A DNA stretch of 64,000 bases from Bacillota bacterium (GTDB lineage: Bacteria; Bacillota; UBA4882; UBA10575), in the NCBI GenBank assembly GCA_012837715.1, contig DUQR01000033.1, positions 111,679 to 175,678 of the forward strand. The letters are read 5' to 3'. The notes under the pieces are model-generated. The model searched no databases. It was given only the letters and a program-made list of their open reading frames with translations, and had not been told where the DNA came from. The position numbers were made by a program, and so were the translations under genes. Below are positions 34,510 through 44,044 of the stretch, in pieces. Each line of letters starts with the position of its first letter. The first letter of the stretch is position 1.

Positions 34510-36933
34510 TCAGGTCCGACATCGAATTTTAACATTTTTCTGTCCAGGCAAAGCTTTAACAGTCCGTCCGTGCACTTCGCCATGGTCTGCAGTCAGGATG
34601 AAATCGCCGGTTTTCTGGTTGTCGATGGTGATTTGGAAACAGACTCCCCGGAAGCTTCTGGTAATCTGCACCGTTTTTATCTCCTGCGGTAGACAGGGGT
34701 CGATAACCAACCCGTCAAAGTCAGGACGGATCCCCAGAATATATTGGGTGATCGCTACGTAATTCCAAGCCGCCGTTCCCGTCAGCCAAGAATTCTTCGC
34801 TTCCCCGTGCCGACTCGAATCATCACCGGCAATCATCTGGGCATAAACATATGGTTCTAACCGGTGAATTTCACTAATTTCCTCCCGGTAAGCTGGGGCA
34901 ATCCTCTGATAATAGTCGAAAGCTTCTTCAGCCCGGCCTAACTTTGTCTCGGCAATAATCACCCAGGGATTGTTGTGACAAAACACCCCGGCATTTTCCT
35001 TCATCCCCGGTGGGTAAGAAGTAATCTCCCCCAGTTCCTTCCGGTAATAATTATAGGCTGGATAAAGTAATTTAATCCCATGCTCGGTGGCAAGGTACTT
35101 TTTGACTGCATCTAAACTTTGGCGGGCCTTGCCGTCTTCAAGACCTAAACCGGCCATGACGCAAAATCCTTGCGGTTCAATGAAAATTTGGCCTTCTTCA
35201 TTTTCCTTACTGCCGATCTTTCTCCCCCGGTCATTATAGGCCCGTAAAAACCACTCGCCATCATAACCGTATTCCAGAACTGCTTTTCGCATTTGTTCAA
35301 TACCCGCGCTAATTTGACGGGCCTCTTCTTCCAGGTTTAACTTGGAACAAAGGCGGACATACTCCGGCGCGATAAAGAGAAAGATCGCCGCAATCAGAAT
35401 CGACTCTGCGGTTCTACCGTCTTTATTAACACAAGTCTGAAAAGACTCGTCGGGATTTTCGGAATAACAATTAAGATTTAGACAATCATTCCAGTCCGCC
35501 CGGCCAATCAAAGGCAAACCATGCGGACCAAGGTTACTTAAAGTAAAACGCAATGAAGCACGGAGATGATCATGAAGCGTAATCCGGTCGGAAGGATCGT
35601 CGACAAAAGCAACCTTTTCCTGCAGTATTTGATAATCTCCGGTTTCTTTAATGTAGGCGAGAACCGAATAGAGAAGCCAGAGCGGATCATCATTAAAACC
35701 ACTACCGATTTCCGAGTTGCCTTGCTTGGTTAACGGTTGGTATTGGTGATAAGCGCTACCATCGCTAAATTGGGTGGACGCTAGATCAAGGATCCGTTGG
35801 CGCGCCCGTTCCGGAACCATGCTGACAAAACCCAACAAGTCCTGGTTGGAATCGCGGAAACCGATACCCCGACCGATTCCGGACTCGAAATAAGAAGCGC
35901 TCCGGGACAGGTTAAAAGTAGTCATGCATTGATAGGGATTCCAGATATTTACCATCCGGTTTAACTTCTGATCGTCACTTTCGATCTGATAGCCGCTTAA
36001 AATTTGTGACCAGTATGTTTTCAAGTCGGCAAGAGCAGCTGTCACCGTAGGACCCGTTGCTAATCTGGCCAGCATTTGTTGGGCTGGTTCCTTATTGAGC
36101 TTACCATCCGCTGCAAACTTGACTTGTGGGTCATTTTCGACATAGCCGAGAAGAAAGATGAATTCCTGTTCCTGGCCAGGTAAAAGCCGAACTTCAAGAC
36201 AATGGGAGGCGATTGGCGCCCAGCCCCGGGCCATGCTATTCCCGGGCCGCCCGTTAATGACCGTCCTTGGATTGTGTAAACCGTGATAGGGACCGAGGAA
36301 GGAATCCCGGTCGGTCTCAAACCCGGCAATCGGATAATTTACTCCATAAAAGGCATAATGGTTACGGCGTTCCCGGTATTCGGTCTTATGGTAGATCACA
36401 TTACCATCCACTTCGACTTCACCGGTATTGTAATTCCGTTGAAAATTGGTCTGATCATCATAGGCATTCCAGAGACAAAACTCAATAAAAGAAAATATTT
36501 GGATCTCTTTCGCGGTAGAACCGGTATTACGGAGGATCAGTCGGTGTACCTCGCCATTTTCTTCCAGCGGTACGAAATAAAGAACCTCGGCCTCCAGTCC
36601 GTTCTTTGCTCCGGTAATTTGCGTATAACCCAAACCATGCCGGCATTCATAGTGATCCAATGGCGTCTGTACCGGCTGCCAAGTAGGCGCCCAAATCGTG
36701 TCCCCGTCTTTTATATAGAAGTAACGCCCTCCGGTATCAAGCGGGATATTATTATACCGGTACCTGGTGAGCCGTCTTAACCTGGCATCCTTATAAAAGC
36801 AATATCCACCGCCGGTATTGGAAATTAAGCCGAAAAATTCTTTATTGCCTAGGTAATTGATCCAAGGGTAGGGAGTTTGCGGAGTGGTAATTACATATTC
36901 TTTATGTCGATCATCGAAATATCCAAATTTCAA
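34510..36933 (-). CDS. cbp: cellobiose phosphorylase (GH94)
   Basis: An 807-residue enzyme. From memory of the family, it is very close in motif content to clostridial cellobiose phosphorylases: [19 protein letters not shown] at the start, [32 protein letters not shown], the catalytic region [15 protein letters not shown] and [20 protein letters not shown]. Reaction: cellobiose + phosphate to glucose-1-phosphate + glucose in the cytoplasm. TTG start 9 nt after GGAGG. It follows the sugar-binding protein gene, with a dispersed element and an internal terminator hairpin between them. Confidence 0.92.
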   Translation of the reverse strand: MKFGYFDDRHKEYVITTPQTPYPWINYLGNKEFFGLISNTGGGYCFYKDARLRRLTRYRYNNIPLDTGGRYFYIKDGDTIWAPTWQPVQTPLDHYECRHGLGYTQITGAKNGLEAEVLYFVPLEENGEVHRLILRNTGSTAKEIQIFSFIEFCLWNAYDDQTNFQRNYNTGEVEVDGNVIYHKTEYRERRNHYAFYGVNYPIAGFETDRDSFLGPYHGLHNPRTVINGRPGNSMARGWAPIASHCLEVRLLPGQEQEFIFLLGYVENDPQVKFAADGKLNKEPAQQMLARLATGPTVTAALADLKTYWSQILSGYQIESDDQKLNRMVNIWNPYQCMTTFNLSRSASYFESGIGRGIGFRDSNQDLLGFVSMVPERARQRILDLASTQFSDGSAYHQYQPLTKQGNSEIGSGFNDDPLWLLYSVLAYIKETGDYQILQEKVAFVDDPSDRITLHDHLRASLRFTLSNLGPHGLPLIGRADWNDCLNLNCYSENPDESFQTCVNKDGRTAESILIAAIFLFIAPEYVRLCSKLNLEEEARQISAGIEQMRKAVLEYGYDGEWFLRAYNDRGRKIGSKENEEGQIFIEPQGFCVMAGLGLEDGKARQSLDAVKKYLATEHGIKLLYPAYNYYRKELGEITSYPPGMKENAGVFCHNNPWVIIAETKLGRAEEAFDYYQRIAPAYREEISEIHRLEPYVYAQMIAGDDSSRHGEAKNSWLTGTAAWNYVAITQYILGIRPDFDGLVIDPCLPQEIKTVQITRSFRGVCFQITIDNQKTGDFILTADHGEVHGRTVKALPGQKNVKIRCRT

Positions 36934-36957
36934 CCTCTCTGACCTCCGTTCCTTATC

Positions 36958-37066
36958 GGGCTTTTTGCGTTGTCCTTTGAGTTACAATCCAATACACCGA
37001 TAACCAGATTTAAGATAAAACTAGATAATATATTGGAATCCTTTTCAATGGTTACCAAGGAAAATA
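36958..37066. repeat. dispersed inverted-repeat element, copy 4 (109 bp)
   Basis: Left end GGGCTTTTTGCGTTGT (36958-36973). Right half ATTGGAATCCTTTTCAATGG then TTACCAAGGAAAA (to 37064), matching the copies at 47854 and 63259. It is inside the cellobiose operon. Confidence 0.8.
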
Positions 37067-37192
37067 CTCTTCTCTTGCCGGAATTGCATTGAGACCCAGC
37101 CTTTATGTGATCCAACCAAACCACAGCTCCAATTCGAATATCCAAGAAAAACCACAGAAAGAACGGATTCCATAGTTTCCGTTTTTTGAAGG

Positions 37193-37222
37193 AAAAAGGG
37201 AAGAGCGGTGACCGCTCTTCCC
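37193..37222 (-). terminator. terminator or attenuator hairpin inside the operon
   Basis: Minus strand: perfect 12-bp stem GGGAAGAGCGGT/ACCGCTCTTCCC with a minimal loop, followed by T5. It lies 16 nt after the binding-protein stop and before the phosphorylase gene, so it may set a higher level for the binding protein. Confidence 0.8.
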
Positions 37223-37238
37223 CGGACCGCCATCGACC

Positions 37239-38510
37239 TTATTTCTCTCTCTTCAGAGCTTCGTTGACCCGGTCAGCTGCTGCATTCAGGTGTTTTTCAA
37301 CAGTCTTGTCATTATAAGTGCCATTGACATACTCGGCCAACACATTCTTAAACTCGTCTTGAGTGATGGTTTCGATGTCTCCCCAGACTCCCAGCGGCGG
37401 ATAAGCGGTGGAATATTCCAAAGTGGTCTTGAAGGTCTTCCAAACGCCAGAATCATAATAGGGATCGGCAAAGACTTCCACTTGGGACGGTAACATGTGG
37501 GTCAGGTTCTTCGTGTACTCGACCATGTTATCGAACTCGAGCAGGAATTTGATCCAGTCTTTAGCGGCTTGCTTATTCCGGCTGGCTTTCAGCACAACCA
37601 AGTTACTACCGCCGGAGAAGGAGGCTTTTCCTTTAGGACCAGCTGGCGGTTCGACCACATCATAGTTCAAACCAGGATTTTCCTGTTCAATATTGGTAAT
37701 ATTGAAGGGCCCCATGTAGCACATGGCCACGTTTCCATTGACGAAAGCCGCGTCGGCTTGGGGTTGGTTATATTCGGCACAAGCCTTGGAAGCATATCCT
37801 TTGCGAACTAAATCCACGTACCATTGCATGGCTTTAACCCCGGCGTCATTATTAAACATCGCCATCTTGTTATCTTTCGTTAAGAGACTGCCACCATTGG
37901 CCCAGAGAATAATCGACCAGTTATGCAGGAGATCCCAAGCGTTGGTTCCAGCCAGTGAAATGGCGCTGCCTTCACCAAAGGTCGCCACGATCTTCTCCGC
38001 TGCTTCGCACAGTTCATCAAGGGTCTTCGGCGGTTGTGCCCCGGCCTTTTTAAACATGTCCACATTGTAGAAGAGGGCGCGGGTTTCGGCAAACCAAGGC
38101 ACCCCGTAGCATTTGCCTTTATAAGTTGTCGACTCGAGGTTCGCTTTGATAAAGGCGTCTTTCCCACCGAACTCGTTGATGTTAATCTCCTCAAGTCCGC
38201 CGGTCGCGGCAAACTGCGGATTCCAAGTGGTTCCGACTTGGAAAACATCAACGCCTTCCCCGGTGACAATCGCGGTGGAGATCCGCTGCCAAGCCACATC
38301 CCAACCGACAATCTCAATATTTACTTTGACGCCAGTCTTCGCCTGAAATTCTGCGGCTTTATCCTCAAGCCAAGGCAGATGTATTTCATCCGCAGCGTTT
38401 GGCATCAACCAGAAATTGATCGCTTTCGATTGTCCGCTGGCTGCCAACGATGTCAAAAGAACTAAACCAAGCATAATCCCTAAAACACAAATTTTTACTC
38501 TTTTCGTCAT
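37239..38510 (-). CDS. ABC sugar-binding protein, soluble (no lipobox)
   Basis: A 423-residue extracellular solute-binding protein (family 1/MalE type). The signal peptide (hydrophobic ~8-22) ends in LTSLAASGQSKA with no Cys, so the protein is probably free in a periplasm rather than lipid-anchored as in monoderm Bacillota. Typical features are FWLMPNAADE, VFQVGTTW, YGVPWFAETRALFYNVDMF and the FSGGSNLVVLKASRNKQAA segment. It delivers an oligosaccharide, from context cellobiose or a cellodextrin, to the two permeases encoded upstream. No ATPase gene is present in the cluster. Confidence 0.9.
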   Translation of the reverse strand: MTKRVKICVLGIMLGLVLLTSLAASGQSKAINFWLMPNAADEIHLPWLEDKAAEFQAKTGVKVNIEIVGWDVAWQRISTAIVTGEGVDVFQVGTTWNPQFAATGGLEEININEFGGKDAFIKANLESTTYKGKCYGVPWFAETRALFYNVDMFKKAGAQPPKTLDELCEAAEKIVATFGEGSAISLAGTNAWDLLHNWSIILWANGGSLLTKDNKMAMFNNDAGVKAMQWYVDLVRKGYASKACAEYNQPQADAAFVNGNVAMCYMGPFNITNIEQENPGLNYDVVEPPAGPKGKASFSGGSNLVVLKASRNKQAAKDWIKFLLEFDNMVEYTKNLTHMLPSQVEVFADPYYDSGVWKTFKTTLEYSTAYPPLGVWGDIETITQDEFKNVLAEYVNGTYNDKTVEKHLNAAADRVNEALKREK

Positions 38511-38605
38511 CGAATTATACCCTCCTAAATTCCTTTTTGAATAATCTGGCGGTCATCCAGTAAGGACCATAATCCCCCCCTTTCCCTCCGAAACCGGTTC
38601 CTGGC

Positions 38606-39520
38606 TCATCCTTTAGTAGCACCACTAACCAGACCTTCAACGATCTGTCGTTGCATGAAAGTGAAGAGCAGGAGCACCGGTATGGAGACTAAAATACAAG
38701 CAGCCATCATCCCGGACCACCGGGCCTGCTGTTGCGTAATATACTCTAACAGACCAATTGCCACCGTCTTCGTCTCCCTTCCCGTGAGGATCGCAGCAAA
38801 GAGGACTTCGTTCCAGGCCATAATGAAGGAATAGATCCCCACCGCGACAATCCCCGGGGCCGAAAGCGGGATGATCACCCGGAAGAGAGCACCGAAACGG
38901 GAGCAGCCATCGATTTGAGCTTGTTCATCGATCTCCCGCGGGACCGTGTCTAAGAAATTTCTCAACATCAAAATACTGAACGGGATGGCGAAAGTGGTAT
39001 ATGTCAAGATCATCCCCGGGAAGGTGTTCCTCAACTGTATCCCTAAGTACCGGTTAATAAAGGTGAACAAAATAAAGTAAGGAATAAGAAAGGCAATCCC
39101 CGGGAACATCTGGGTAGCAGCTACCCCCAACGCAAAGGTTTCTTTTCCTTTAAAATTGAACCGGGATAAGGCATAAGCCGCAGTAATGCTAATTACAATC
39201 GAGAAAAACATAGTTCCAAGGCTAATAATTAGACTGTTCCGGAAATAATCAAGCATCCGTACAGTTTTATTGACGTTGGCATAGTTCTCTAAAGTAAATT
39301 TCCGTGGAATCCACCGGGGTTCCAAATGGGGTCTGGTCACATCAGCCGCCTGAATCTCCAACGAAGTCTTGAAAGATCCGGAGACCATCCACATATAGGG
39401 CGCTAAGATTATGAACAAAACCAGAAAAACGGCTAAATACAACAGCGTACGCTTTACAAGTTTCCGCCCCGACCTACGCTTCTTTGCTTGCATCATTTCC
39501 TTCTTTAGCTCAAAATTCAT
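38606..39520 (-). CDS. sugar ABC transporter permease, MalG type
   Basis: A 304-residue inner-membrane permease with six membrane segments. The EAA loop REIDEQAQIDGCSRFGALFR contacts the ATPase. ATG 39518-39520 is used because GGGGGG lies 7 nt upstream; it overlaps the end of the upstream permease gene by 11 nt, giving translational coupling. It pairs with the MalF-type permease. The substrate is probably a beta-glucoside, from the neighbouring cellobiose phosphorylase. Confidence 0.9.
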   Translation of the reverse strand: MNFELKKEMMQAKKRRSGRKLVKRTLLYLAVFLVLFIILAPYMWMVSGSFKTSLEIQAADVTRPHLEPRWIPRKFTLENYANVNKTVRMLDYFRNSLIISLGTMFFSIVISITAAYALSRFNFKGKETFALGVAATQMFPGIAFLIPYFILFTFINRYLGIQLRNTFPGMILTYTTFAIPFSILMLRNFLDTVPREIDEQAQIDGCSRFGALFRVIIPLSAPGIVAVGIYSFIMAWNEVLFAAILTGRETKTVAIGLLEYITQQQARWSGMMAACILVSIPVLLLFTFMQRQIVEGLVSGATKG

Positions 39521-40421
39521 GACTAGCCCCCCTTTTGATCCGTAGAGCAATTACGGTCATAATCAGGACAATAACCATCAAGACCACGGACATGGCCGAA
39601 CCAAGGCCGTAATGGAGGTTACTGAAAGCCTCCTGCATAATAAAGGTGGAAGGAACATGGGCGTCACCCGGACTACCTCCGAGTAAGATATAGAATTGGT
39701 TAAAGGCGTGGAAATTCCAGATTACATTGAGCACCAACAAAGTTTTGGTCACCGGGAGTAACAAGGGGAAGGTGACATGGGTAAACTGTTGCCACGGGGA
39801 AGCCCCGTCAATCCTGGCCGCCTCATATAATTCGGGAGGAATTCCTTGTAAGCCCGCTAAAAGAATGAGACAGGCAAAAGGCCATCCCTTCCATATGCTG
39901 GCAATAATTACGGCCGTTAAAGCCCGTTTACCAACCAACCAAATCAAAGGCTCTTTGATCAACCCCAGTTGTAACAGATATTTATTGACTAAACCAATCC
40001 GCGCTTGGAAAATAAACCGCCAAACATTGTAGGCGACCGAATCAGGGGTGATATACGGCAACAAGATTATACCCCGGACGAAGGTGCGGCCGACAAAATT
40101 CCGGTTTAACAGAAGCGCTACTAATAAACCGATCACATAACCAACAGGAATGGTGATCAATCCATACACTATTACGGTGTAAACTGAGCGCATGAATTTC
40201 TGACCGACCGCAACTTTACCACTGAAAATGCGAATAAAATTACCTAGACCCACAAATGGAGCTGATGTCCATTGAGCCAGGGTATAAATATCAAGATCTA
40301 AAAAACTTATGTATACTCCCCAAATAATCGGGATAAAATGAACGATCAGCATACATATAATCGATGGTAAAATAAACCAATAGGCCTTTCTCTCTGCTTT
40401 GTCCTTTAGTGATGTGCCCAT
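39510..40421 (-). CDS. sugar ABC transporter permease, MalF type
   Basis: A 303-residue permease with six membrane segments and the EAA motif PPELYEAARIDGASPWQQFT. It lacks the large MalF P2 loop. It is the first gene of the saccharide operon, with GGAGGAGGAGG before the ATG and a promoter with a perfect TATAAT upstream. It forms the heterodimeric channel with the MalG-type protein. Confidence 0.9.
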   Translation of the reverse strand: MGTSLKDKAERKAYWFILPSIICMLIVHFIPIIWGVYISFLDLDIYTLAQWTSAPFVGLGNFIRIFSGKVAVGQKFMRSVYTVIVYGLITIPVGYVIGLLVALLLNRNFVGRTFVRGIILLPYITPDSVAYNVWRFIFQARIGLVNKYLLQLGLIKEPLIWLVGKRALTAVIIASIWKGWPFACLILLAGLQGIPPELYEAARIDGASPWQQFTHVTFPLLLPVTKTLLVLNVIWNFHAFNQFYILLGGSPGDAHVPSTFIMQEAFSNLHYGLGSAMSVVLMVIVLIMTVIALRIKRGASHEF

Positions 40422-40466
40422 TTTTCCTCCTCCTCCTCCAAAATTCCCTTCTCTGTCAACGATGTC

Positions 40467-40510
40467 ATTATAACATAATTTATCACAATCTACTAAACCG
40501 CTAATTCGGT
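40467..40510 (-). promoter_or_regulatory. candidate promoter and operator of the saccharide operon
   Basis: On the minus strand TATAAT (plus 40467-40472) is a perfect -10, while the -35 position is weak. Overlapping and upstream of that -35 is the partial palindrome ACCGAATTAGCGGT (40497-40510), a possible site for the LacI-family protein encoded in the operon. Leader ~45 nt. Confidence 0.45.
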
Positions 40511-40606
40511 GATTCTTCTCTTTTATTTCCGTTTTTCTGGGCTAACCTTCCTTTTTTCTAGCTTTTTCTAAGTATTTTACCTTTCAGTAACATTTTTGGG
40601 CTAAAT

Positions 40607-40640
40607 AAAAAAGTCGCCCTCTATGCTGCAAGGACGACCT
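40607..40640 (-). terminator. terminator after the Re-citrate-synthase-like gene
   Basis: On the minus strand AGGTCGTCC pairs with GGGCGACT across a ~12-nt loop, followed by T6. It lies ~90 nt past the stop codon. Nothing else is seen in 40511-40606. Confidence 0.7.
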
Positions 40641-40728
40641 TAAATAATAAATATCCTCTTCACTGGTTAACATTTGTTCACCCGGAACAAGGCCGTTGGT
40701 CATGAAGTGAAACACTAGAATGGGACCT

Positions 40729-42132
40729 TTACGCATTAAAGAGTGAAGGAGCAGCGGCTAATTTCTGCCATAGTTCGGGGGTTTCCTGCCTAATCGCTTC
40801 CACCAATTCTTCATCGCCAATCAAAGTGGTACGGCCGGTCTCGTACTCCCGGTCCACCCATTCTTTCAGTTTTTGAAGGGAAGGATTCTTTTTATCGATT
40901 CGCCGTTCGCCCTCAAGGTTGAAATAGCGATTCATCCAGAAAGCAAGCCCCGCCACCCCCGAATACTGGTTAATCGCCACCACCACCGGACGGTTTAATA
41001 GTTTCTCCGTATTAAAAATGTTATAGATCTCTTCATCCTTCAATAAACCGTCGGCATGAATTCCAGCCCGGGTAAAATTGAAATGCCTTCCCACAAAAGG
41101 TGTCATCGGTGGAATCTTATATTTTAATTCTTTGGTGTAGTACTCAGCGATTTCCGTAATCACCGTCGGGTCCATCCCATCCATTGTCCCCCGTAAACCG
41201 GCATACTCAAAGACCATCGCTTCCAGGGGACAATTTCCGGTCCGTTCGCCGATCCCCAGCAAGGTACAGTTTACCCCGGAGCAGCCGTAGAGCCAAGCCG
41301 TCCCGGCATTAGCCACCGCCCGGTAGAAATCGTTATGCCCATGCCATTCTAGCCTTTCACTGGGGATTCCCGCATGATGCCATAAACCGTAAATAATCCC
41401 CGGAACACTACGGGGTAAAGCCACCCCCGGGTAACTAACGCCAAAGCCCATCGTGTCGCAAGCCCGAATTTTAATGGGAATCCCACTCTCTTCAGAAAGC
41501 TTGCTTAACTCAATGGCAAAGGGAACTACAAAACCGTAGAAATCAGCCCGGGTGATGTCTTCCAGATGAACGCGGGGGATGATCCCGTACTCCAAGACCG
41601 ATTTAACAATGGCCAGATACTTTTCCATCGCCTGTTTCCGGGTGAGTTTTAATTTATTAAAGATATGGTAATCGGAAGCACTGGCCAGAATCCCGGTCTC
41701 TTTGATGCCCATTGCTTTAACAAGTTGGAAGTCTTCCTTGACCGCCCGAATCCAACTGGTGATCTGCGGGTATTCGTAACCTAAGGCTAAACAACGTTCC
41801 ACCGCTTCTTGATCTTTCTTGCTGTAGAGAAAGAATTCACACTGACGAATTATCCCCTGCGGCCCACCGAGCCGGTGCAGTAATTTATACAAATGCACCA
41901 TTTGATCGGCGGTATAAGGTTCCCGCGCCTGCTGCCCGTCCCGGAAGGTGGTATCGGTGATCCAGATCTCTTTCGGGGGACGCATCGGAACATGCCGGTG
42001 GTTAAAGGGGATTTTCGGCGCTTCGTTATAATTATAGAGATGCCGGTAAAGATTGGGCTCATCGACATCCTGTAAATTATATTTATACGCCGATTGTTCC
42101 AATGTATTGCTCTTTTCATTAAATTCAAGCAT
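40729..42132 (-). CDS. DRE-TIM metallolyase, probable Re-citrate synthase
   Basis: A 467-residue acyl-CoA condensing enzyme of the isopropylmalate/homocitrate synthase superfamily. WITDTTFRDGQQAREPYTADQ holds the catalytic Arg-Asp, RVHLEDITRAD and EWHGHNDFYRAVANA the metal-binding histidines, and GIGERTGNCPLEAMV the flap. The long N-terminal extension (NLYRHLYNYNEAPKIPF) and the RLGGPQGIIRQCEFFLYSKKD segment recall anaerobes' Re-citrate synthases, which make citrate from oxaloacetate and acetyl-CoA with Re-face stereochemistry. Homocitrate or citramalate synthase is the alternative. ATG 42130-42132 lies 7 nt after GGAGG. Confidence 0.8.
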   Translation of the reverse strand: MLEFNEKSNTLEQSAYKYNLQDVDEPNLYRHLYNYNEAPKIPFNHRHVPMRPPKEIWITDTTFRDGQQAREPYTADQMVHLYKLLHRLGGPQGIIRQCEFFLYSKKDQEAVERCLALGYEYPQITSWIRAVKEDFQLVKAMGIKETGILASASDYHIFNKLKLTRKQAMEKYLAIVKSVLEYGIIPRVHLEDITRADFYGFVVPFAIELSKLSEESGIPIKIRACDTMGFGVSYPGVALPRSVPGIIYGLWHHAGIPSERLEWHGHNDFYRAVANAGTAWLYGCSGVNCTLLGIGERTGNCPLEAMVFEYAGLRGTMDGMDPTVITEIAEYYTKELKYKIPPMTPFVGRHFNFTRAGIHADGLLKDEEIYNIFNTEKLLNRPVVVAINQYSGVAGLAFWMNRYFNLEGERRIDKKNPSLQKLKEWVDREYETGRTTLIGDEELVEAIRQETPELWQKLAAAPSLFNA

Positions 42133-42251
42133 GATCACACCTCCGCGGTTTTAGCCAAAAAGTTTTTTTGATTATATCATTATTTATCCGAAAAATCCCT
42201 CTCCGCTAACAAGTATTAAGTATACATATGTTTTTAACCATAATGATAGTT

Positions 42252-42300
42252 TTCTAAAGCAAAAGTTGGTTGCCTAAGACAACCAACTTTTGCTTTAGAA
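42252..42300. repeat. perfect 21-bp inverted repeat (long hairpin)
   Basis: Arms 42252-42272 and 42280-42300 are exactly complementary (ending GTTGGTTG / CAACCAAC) around a 7-nt CCTAAGA loop. No T-run follows on either strand, so it is not a standard terminator. It lies next to a half copy of the dispersed element. Confidence 0.85.
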
Positions 42301-42320
42301 TTTTAAAATCCGATATATTG

Positions 42321-42361
42321 AATTGGCATCCATATATAATGGTTACAACGGAAAAGAAGCC
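42321..42361. repeat. half copy of the dispersed element
   Basis: AATTGGCATCCATATATAAT then GGTTACAACGGAAAAGAAGCC (42341-42361) matches the right half of copies 4, 7 and 10. A matching left end is not clear. Confidence 0.55.
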
Positions 42362-42388
42362 GTATTTTCACATAAAACCACCATCCGG

Positions 42389-42871
42389 TTAAAGCCGTCG
42401 CCGCCAAGGAACAGTACGAAAATCCGGCCGGGCTAAGACTTGTGCTAAAGTAAAAGCGGTAAGAAAGGGGGAACGTTCTTCAGCCCTCCTCCCTTCAGCC
42501 AGATCCAGAGTGGACAAATCCTCCCTCGTAAAGGCGATGATATCCCGATCTTCATCCTCCAAATCCTCTTGCGGACGAAAAAGATGGTCTCTCTCTTCCG
42601 CTGTTAGTAAATCATCATGTTGTTTGGGGCGATCTGGAAGTTGGGTGGGGGTGAAATCACCGACGGGAACCGGGATCGGTTTTGGGTTGCGCGGCGGGAA
42701 GGCTTCCCTTGTCTCGCCGGGAGTGGTGTCCATAGACGTCCAATCCCCCCAAGCTGTCTCCTCCGGTCGGTCCGGCACCGGCCGCTGGTCACCCTGTTGC
42801 TGTTTGTCCATTTTTTCCCACAAGCTGGCCAGCGCGGAAAAGAGGATGATGATCAGCCATAACCAATCCAT
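42389..42871 (-). CDS. membrane-anchored proline-rich protein in the floA operon, unknown
   Basis: A 160-residue protein with one N-terminal membrane helix (WLWLIIILFSALASLW), then a Pro/Asp/Glu-rich, probably disordered cytoplasmic region and a short basic C-terminus (LARPDFRTVPWRRRL). GGAGG precedes the ATG, which is 10 nt after the floA stop, so it is cotranscribed with floA. I do not recognise a family. It may be a lineage-specific partner of the flotillin. Confidence 0.6.
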   Translation of the reverse strand: MDWLWLIIILFSALASLWEKMDKQQQGDQRPVPDRPEETAWGDWTSMDTTPGETREAFPPRNPKPIPVPVGDFTPTQLPDRPKQHDDLLTAEERDHLFRPQEDLEDEDRDIIAFTREDLSTLDLAEGRRAEERSPFLTAFTLAQVLARPDFRTVPWRRRL

Positions 42872-42881
42872 AAGCTTCCTC

Positions 42882-43871
42882 CTATCTCTTTATTTCATCC
42901 GATCCGTCCTGGGCTTTTGGGCTACGGCCGATGGCTTCCCGCATGGCTGTATCGGCCTGGATATTCTGGAGTTGGTGATAGTCCATCACTCCGATTTTCC
43001 CGGTCCGCAAGGCCTCGGCTAAAGCCCGCGGAACCTCGGCTTCGGCTTCGACGACCCGGGCGCGCATCTCTTGAACCTGAGCTTTCATCTCCTGTTCCCG
43101 CGCCAAAGCGGAAAAGCGCCGTTCCGAAGCCTTCGCTTGGGCAATGTTCTTATCGGCTTCCGCCTGATCGATCTGGAGTTTGGCTCCGATATTCCGGCCC
43201 ACATCCACATCGGCGATATCAATGGAGAGAATCTCAAAGGCGGTCCCGGCATCCAAGCCCTTCTCCAAAACAGTCTGGGAGATGCGATCTGGATTCTCTA
43301 AAACATCCTTGTGCGAAATGGCCGAACCCACGGTGGTGACAATTCCTTCCCCGATCCGGGCGATAATGGTCGCTTCCCCGGCGCCGCCCACCAAACGGTC
43401 GATATTGGCCCGGACGGTAACCCGCGCCTTAGCCTTTAATTCGATCCCGTCCTTGGCGACCGCCGAGATCTCCGGCGTTTCAATCACGCGCGGATTAACA
43501 CTCATCTGAACGGCTTCCAACACGTTTCGGCCGGCTAGATCAATAGCCGCCGCCCGTTCAAAGTGTAAGTTAATCTCCGCCCGCTGGGCGGCGATCAAAG
43601 CGTCAATCACCCGGTCCACATTTCCCCCGGCCAGGTAGTGGGCTTCCAGCTTATCAACGGTCACCTCCAACCCGGCTTTCTCCGCTTTAATCATTGGCAG
43701 GACAATTCGAGAAGGCGGCACCCTTCGTAAACGCATGGCGAAAAGGGTCCAAATCCGGATTTTAACACCAGCCGCCTGGGCGGAGATCCAGAGCCCAACC
43801 GGGATAAAGTTGAAAAAGAGCAGGACAAAGATGATCAACAGGGCTAATCCAAATAAAGAAATTATGTCCAT
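42882..43871 (-). CDS. floA: FloA, flotillin-like protein (YqfA family)
   Basis: A 329-residue protein with an N-terminal membrane hairpin (~4-28), a central SPFH-like region ([47 protein letters not shown]) and a C-terminal coiled region rich in Ala/Glu. The close resemblance to B. subtilis YqfA/FloA, and its place after an NfeD gene, identify it. It organises functional membrane microdomains. ATG start, minus-strand operon nfeD-floA-unknown. Confidence 0.93.
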   Translation of the reverse strand: MDIISLFGLALLIIFVLLFFNFIPVGLWISAQAAGVKIRIWTLFAMRLRRVPPSRIVLPMIKAEKAGLEVTVDKLEAHYLAGGNVDRVIDALIAAQRAEINLHFERAAAIDLAGRNVLEAVQMSVNPRVIETPEISAVAKDGIELKAKARVTVRANIDRLVGGAGEATIIARIGEGIVTTVGSAISHKDVLENPDRISQTVLEKGLDAGTAFEILSIDIADVDVGRNIGAKLQIDQAEADKNIAQAKASERRFSALAREQEMKAQVQEMRARVVEAEAEVPRALAEALRTGKIGVMDYHQLQNIQADTAMREAIGRSPKAQDGSDEIKR

Positions 43872-43975
43872 TCAACAACACCTCTTTTCTTTTTTATTGA
43901 GCTGAACTTTAGAATAGGCCAAGACATTCACGGGAAAAAGGAAATACCATCCAGCCCCGGCGGAACTCGTAACCG

Positions 43976-44017
43976 GGATTATTTTCATCACACTGGGCAC
44001 AAGCCAGCGGTAAGCAG
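43976..44017 (-). repeat. second dispersed repeat family, weak copy C
   Basis: Minus strand TTACCGCTGGCTTG and AGTGTGATGAAAAT resemble copies A and B with a 2-nt insertion. It sits in the nfeD-floA gap. Confidence 0.3.
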
Positions 44018-44044
44018 TGTGAACGCCTTTTTCATCTGGTAGTT

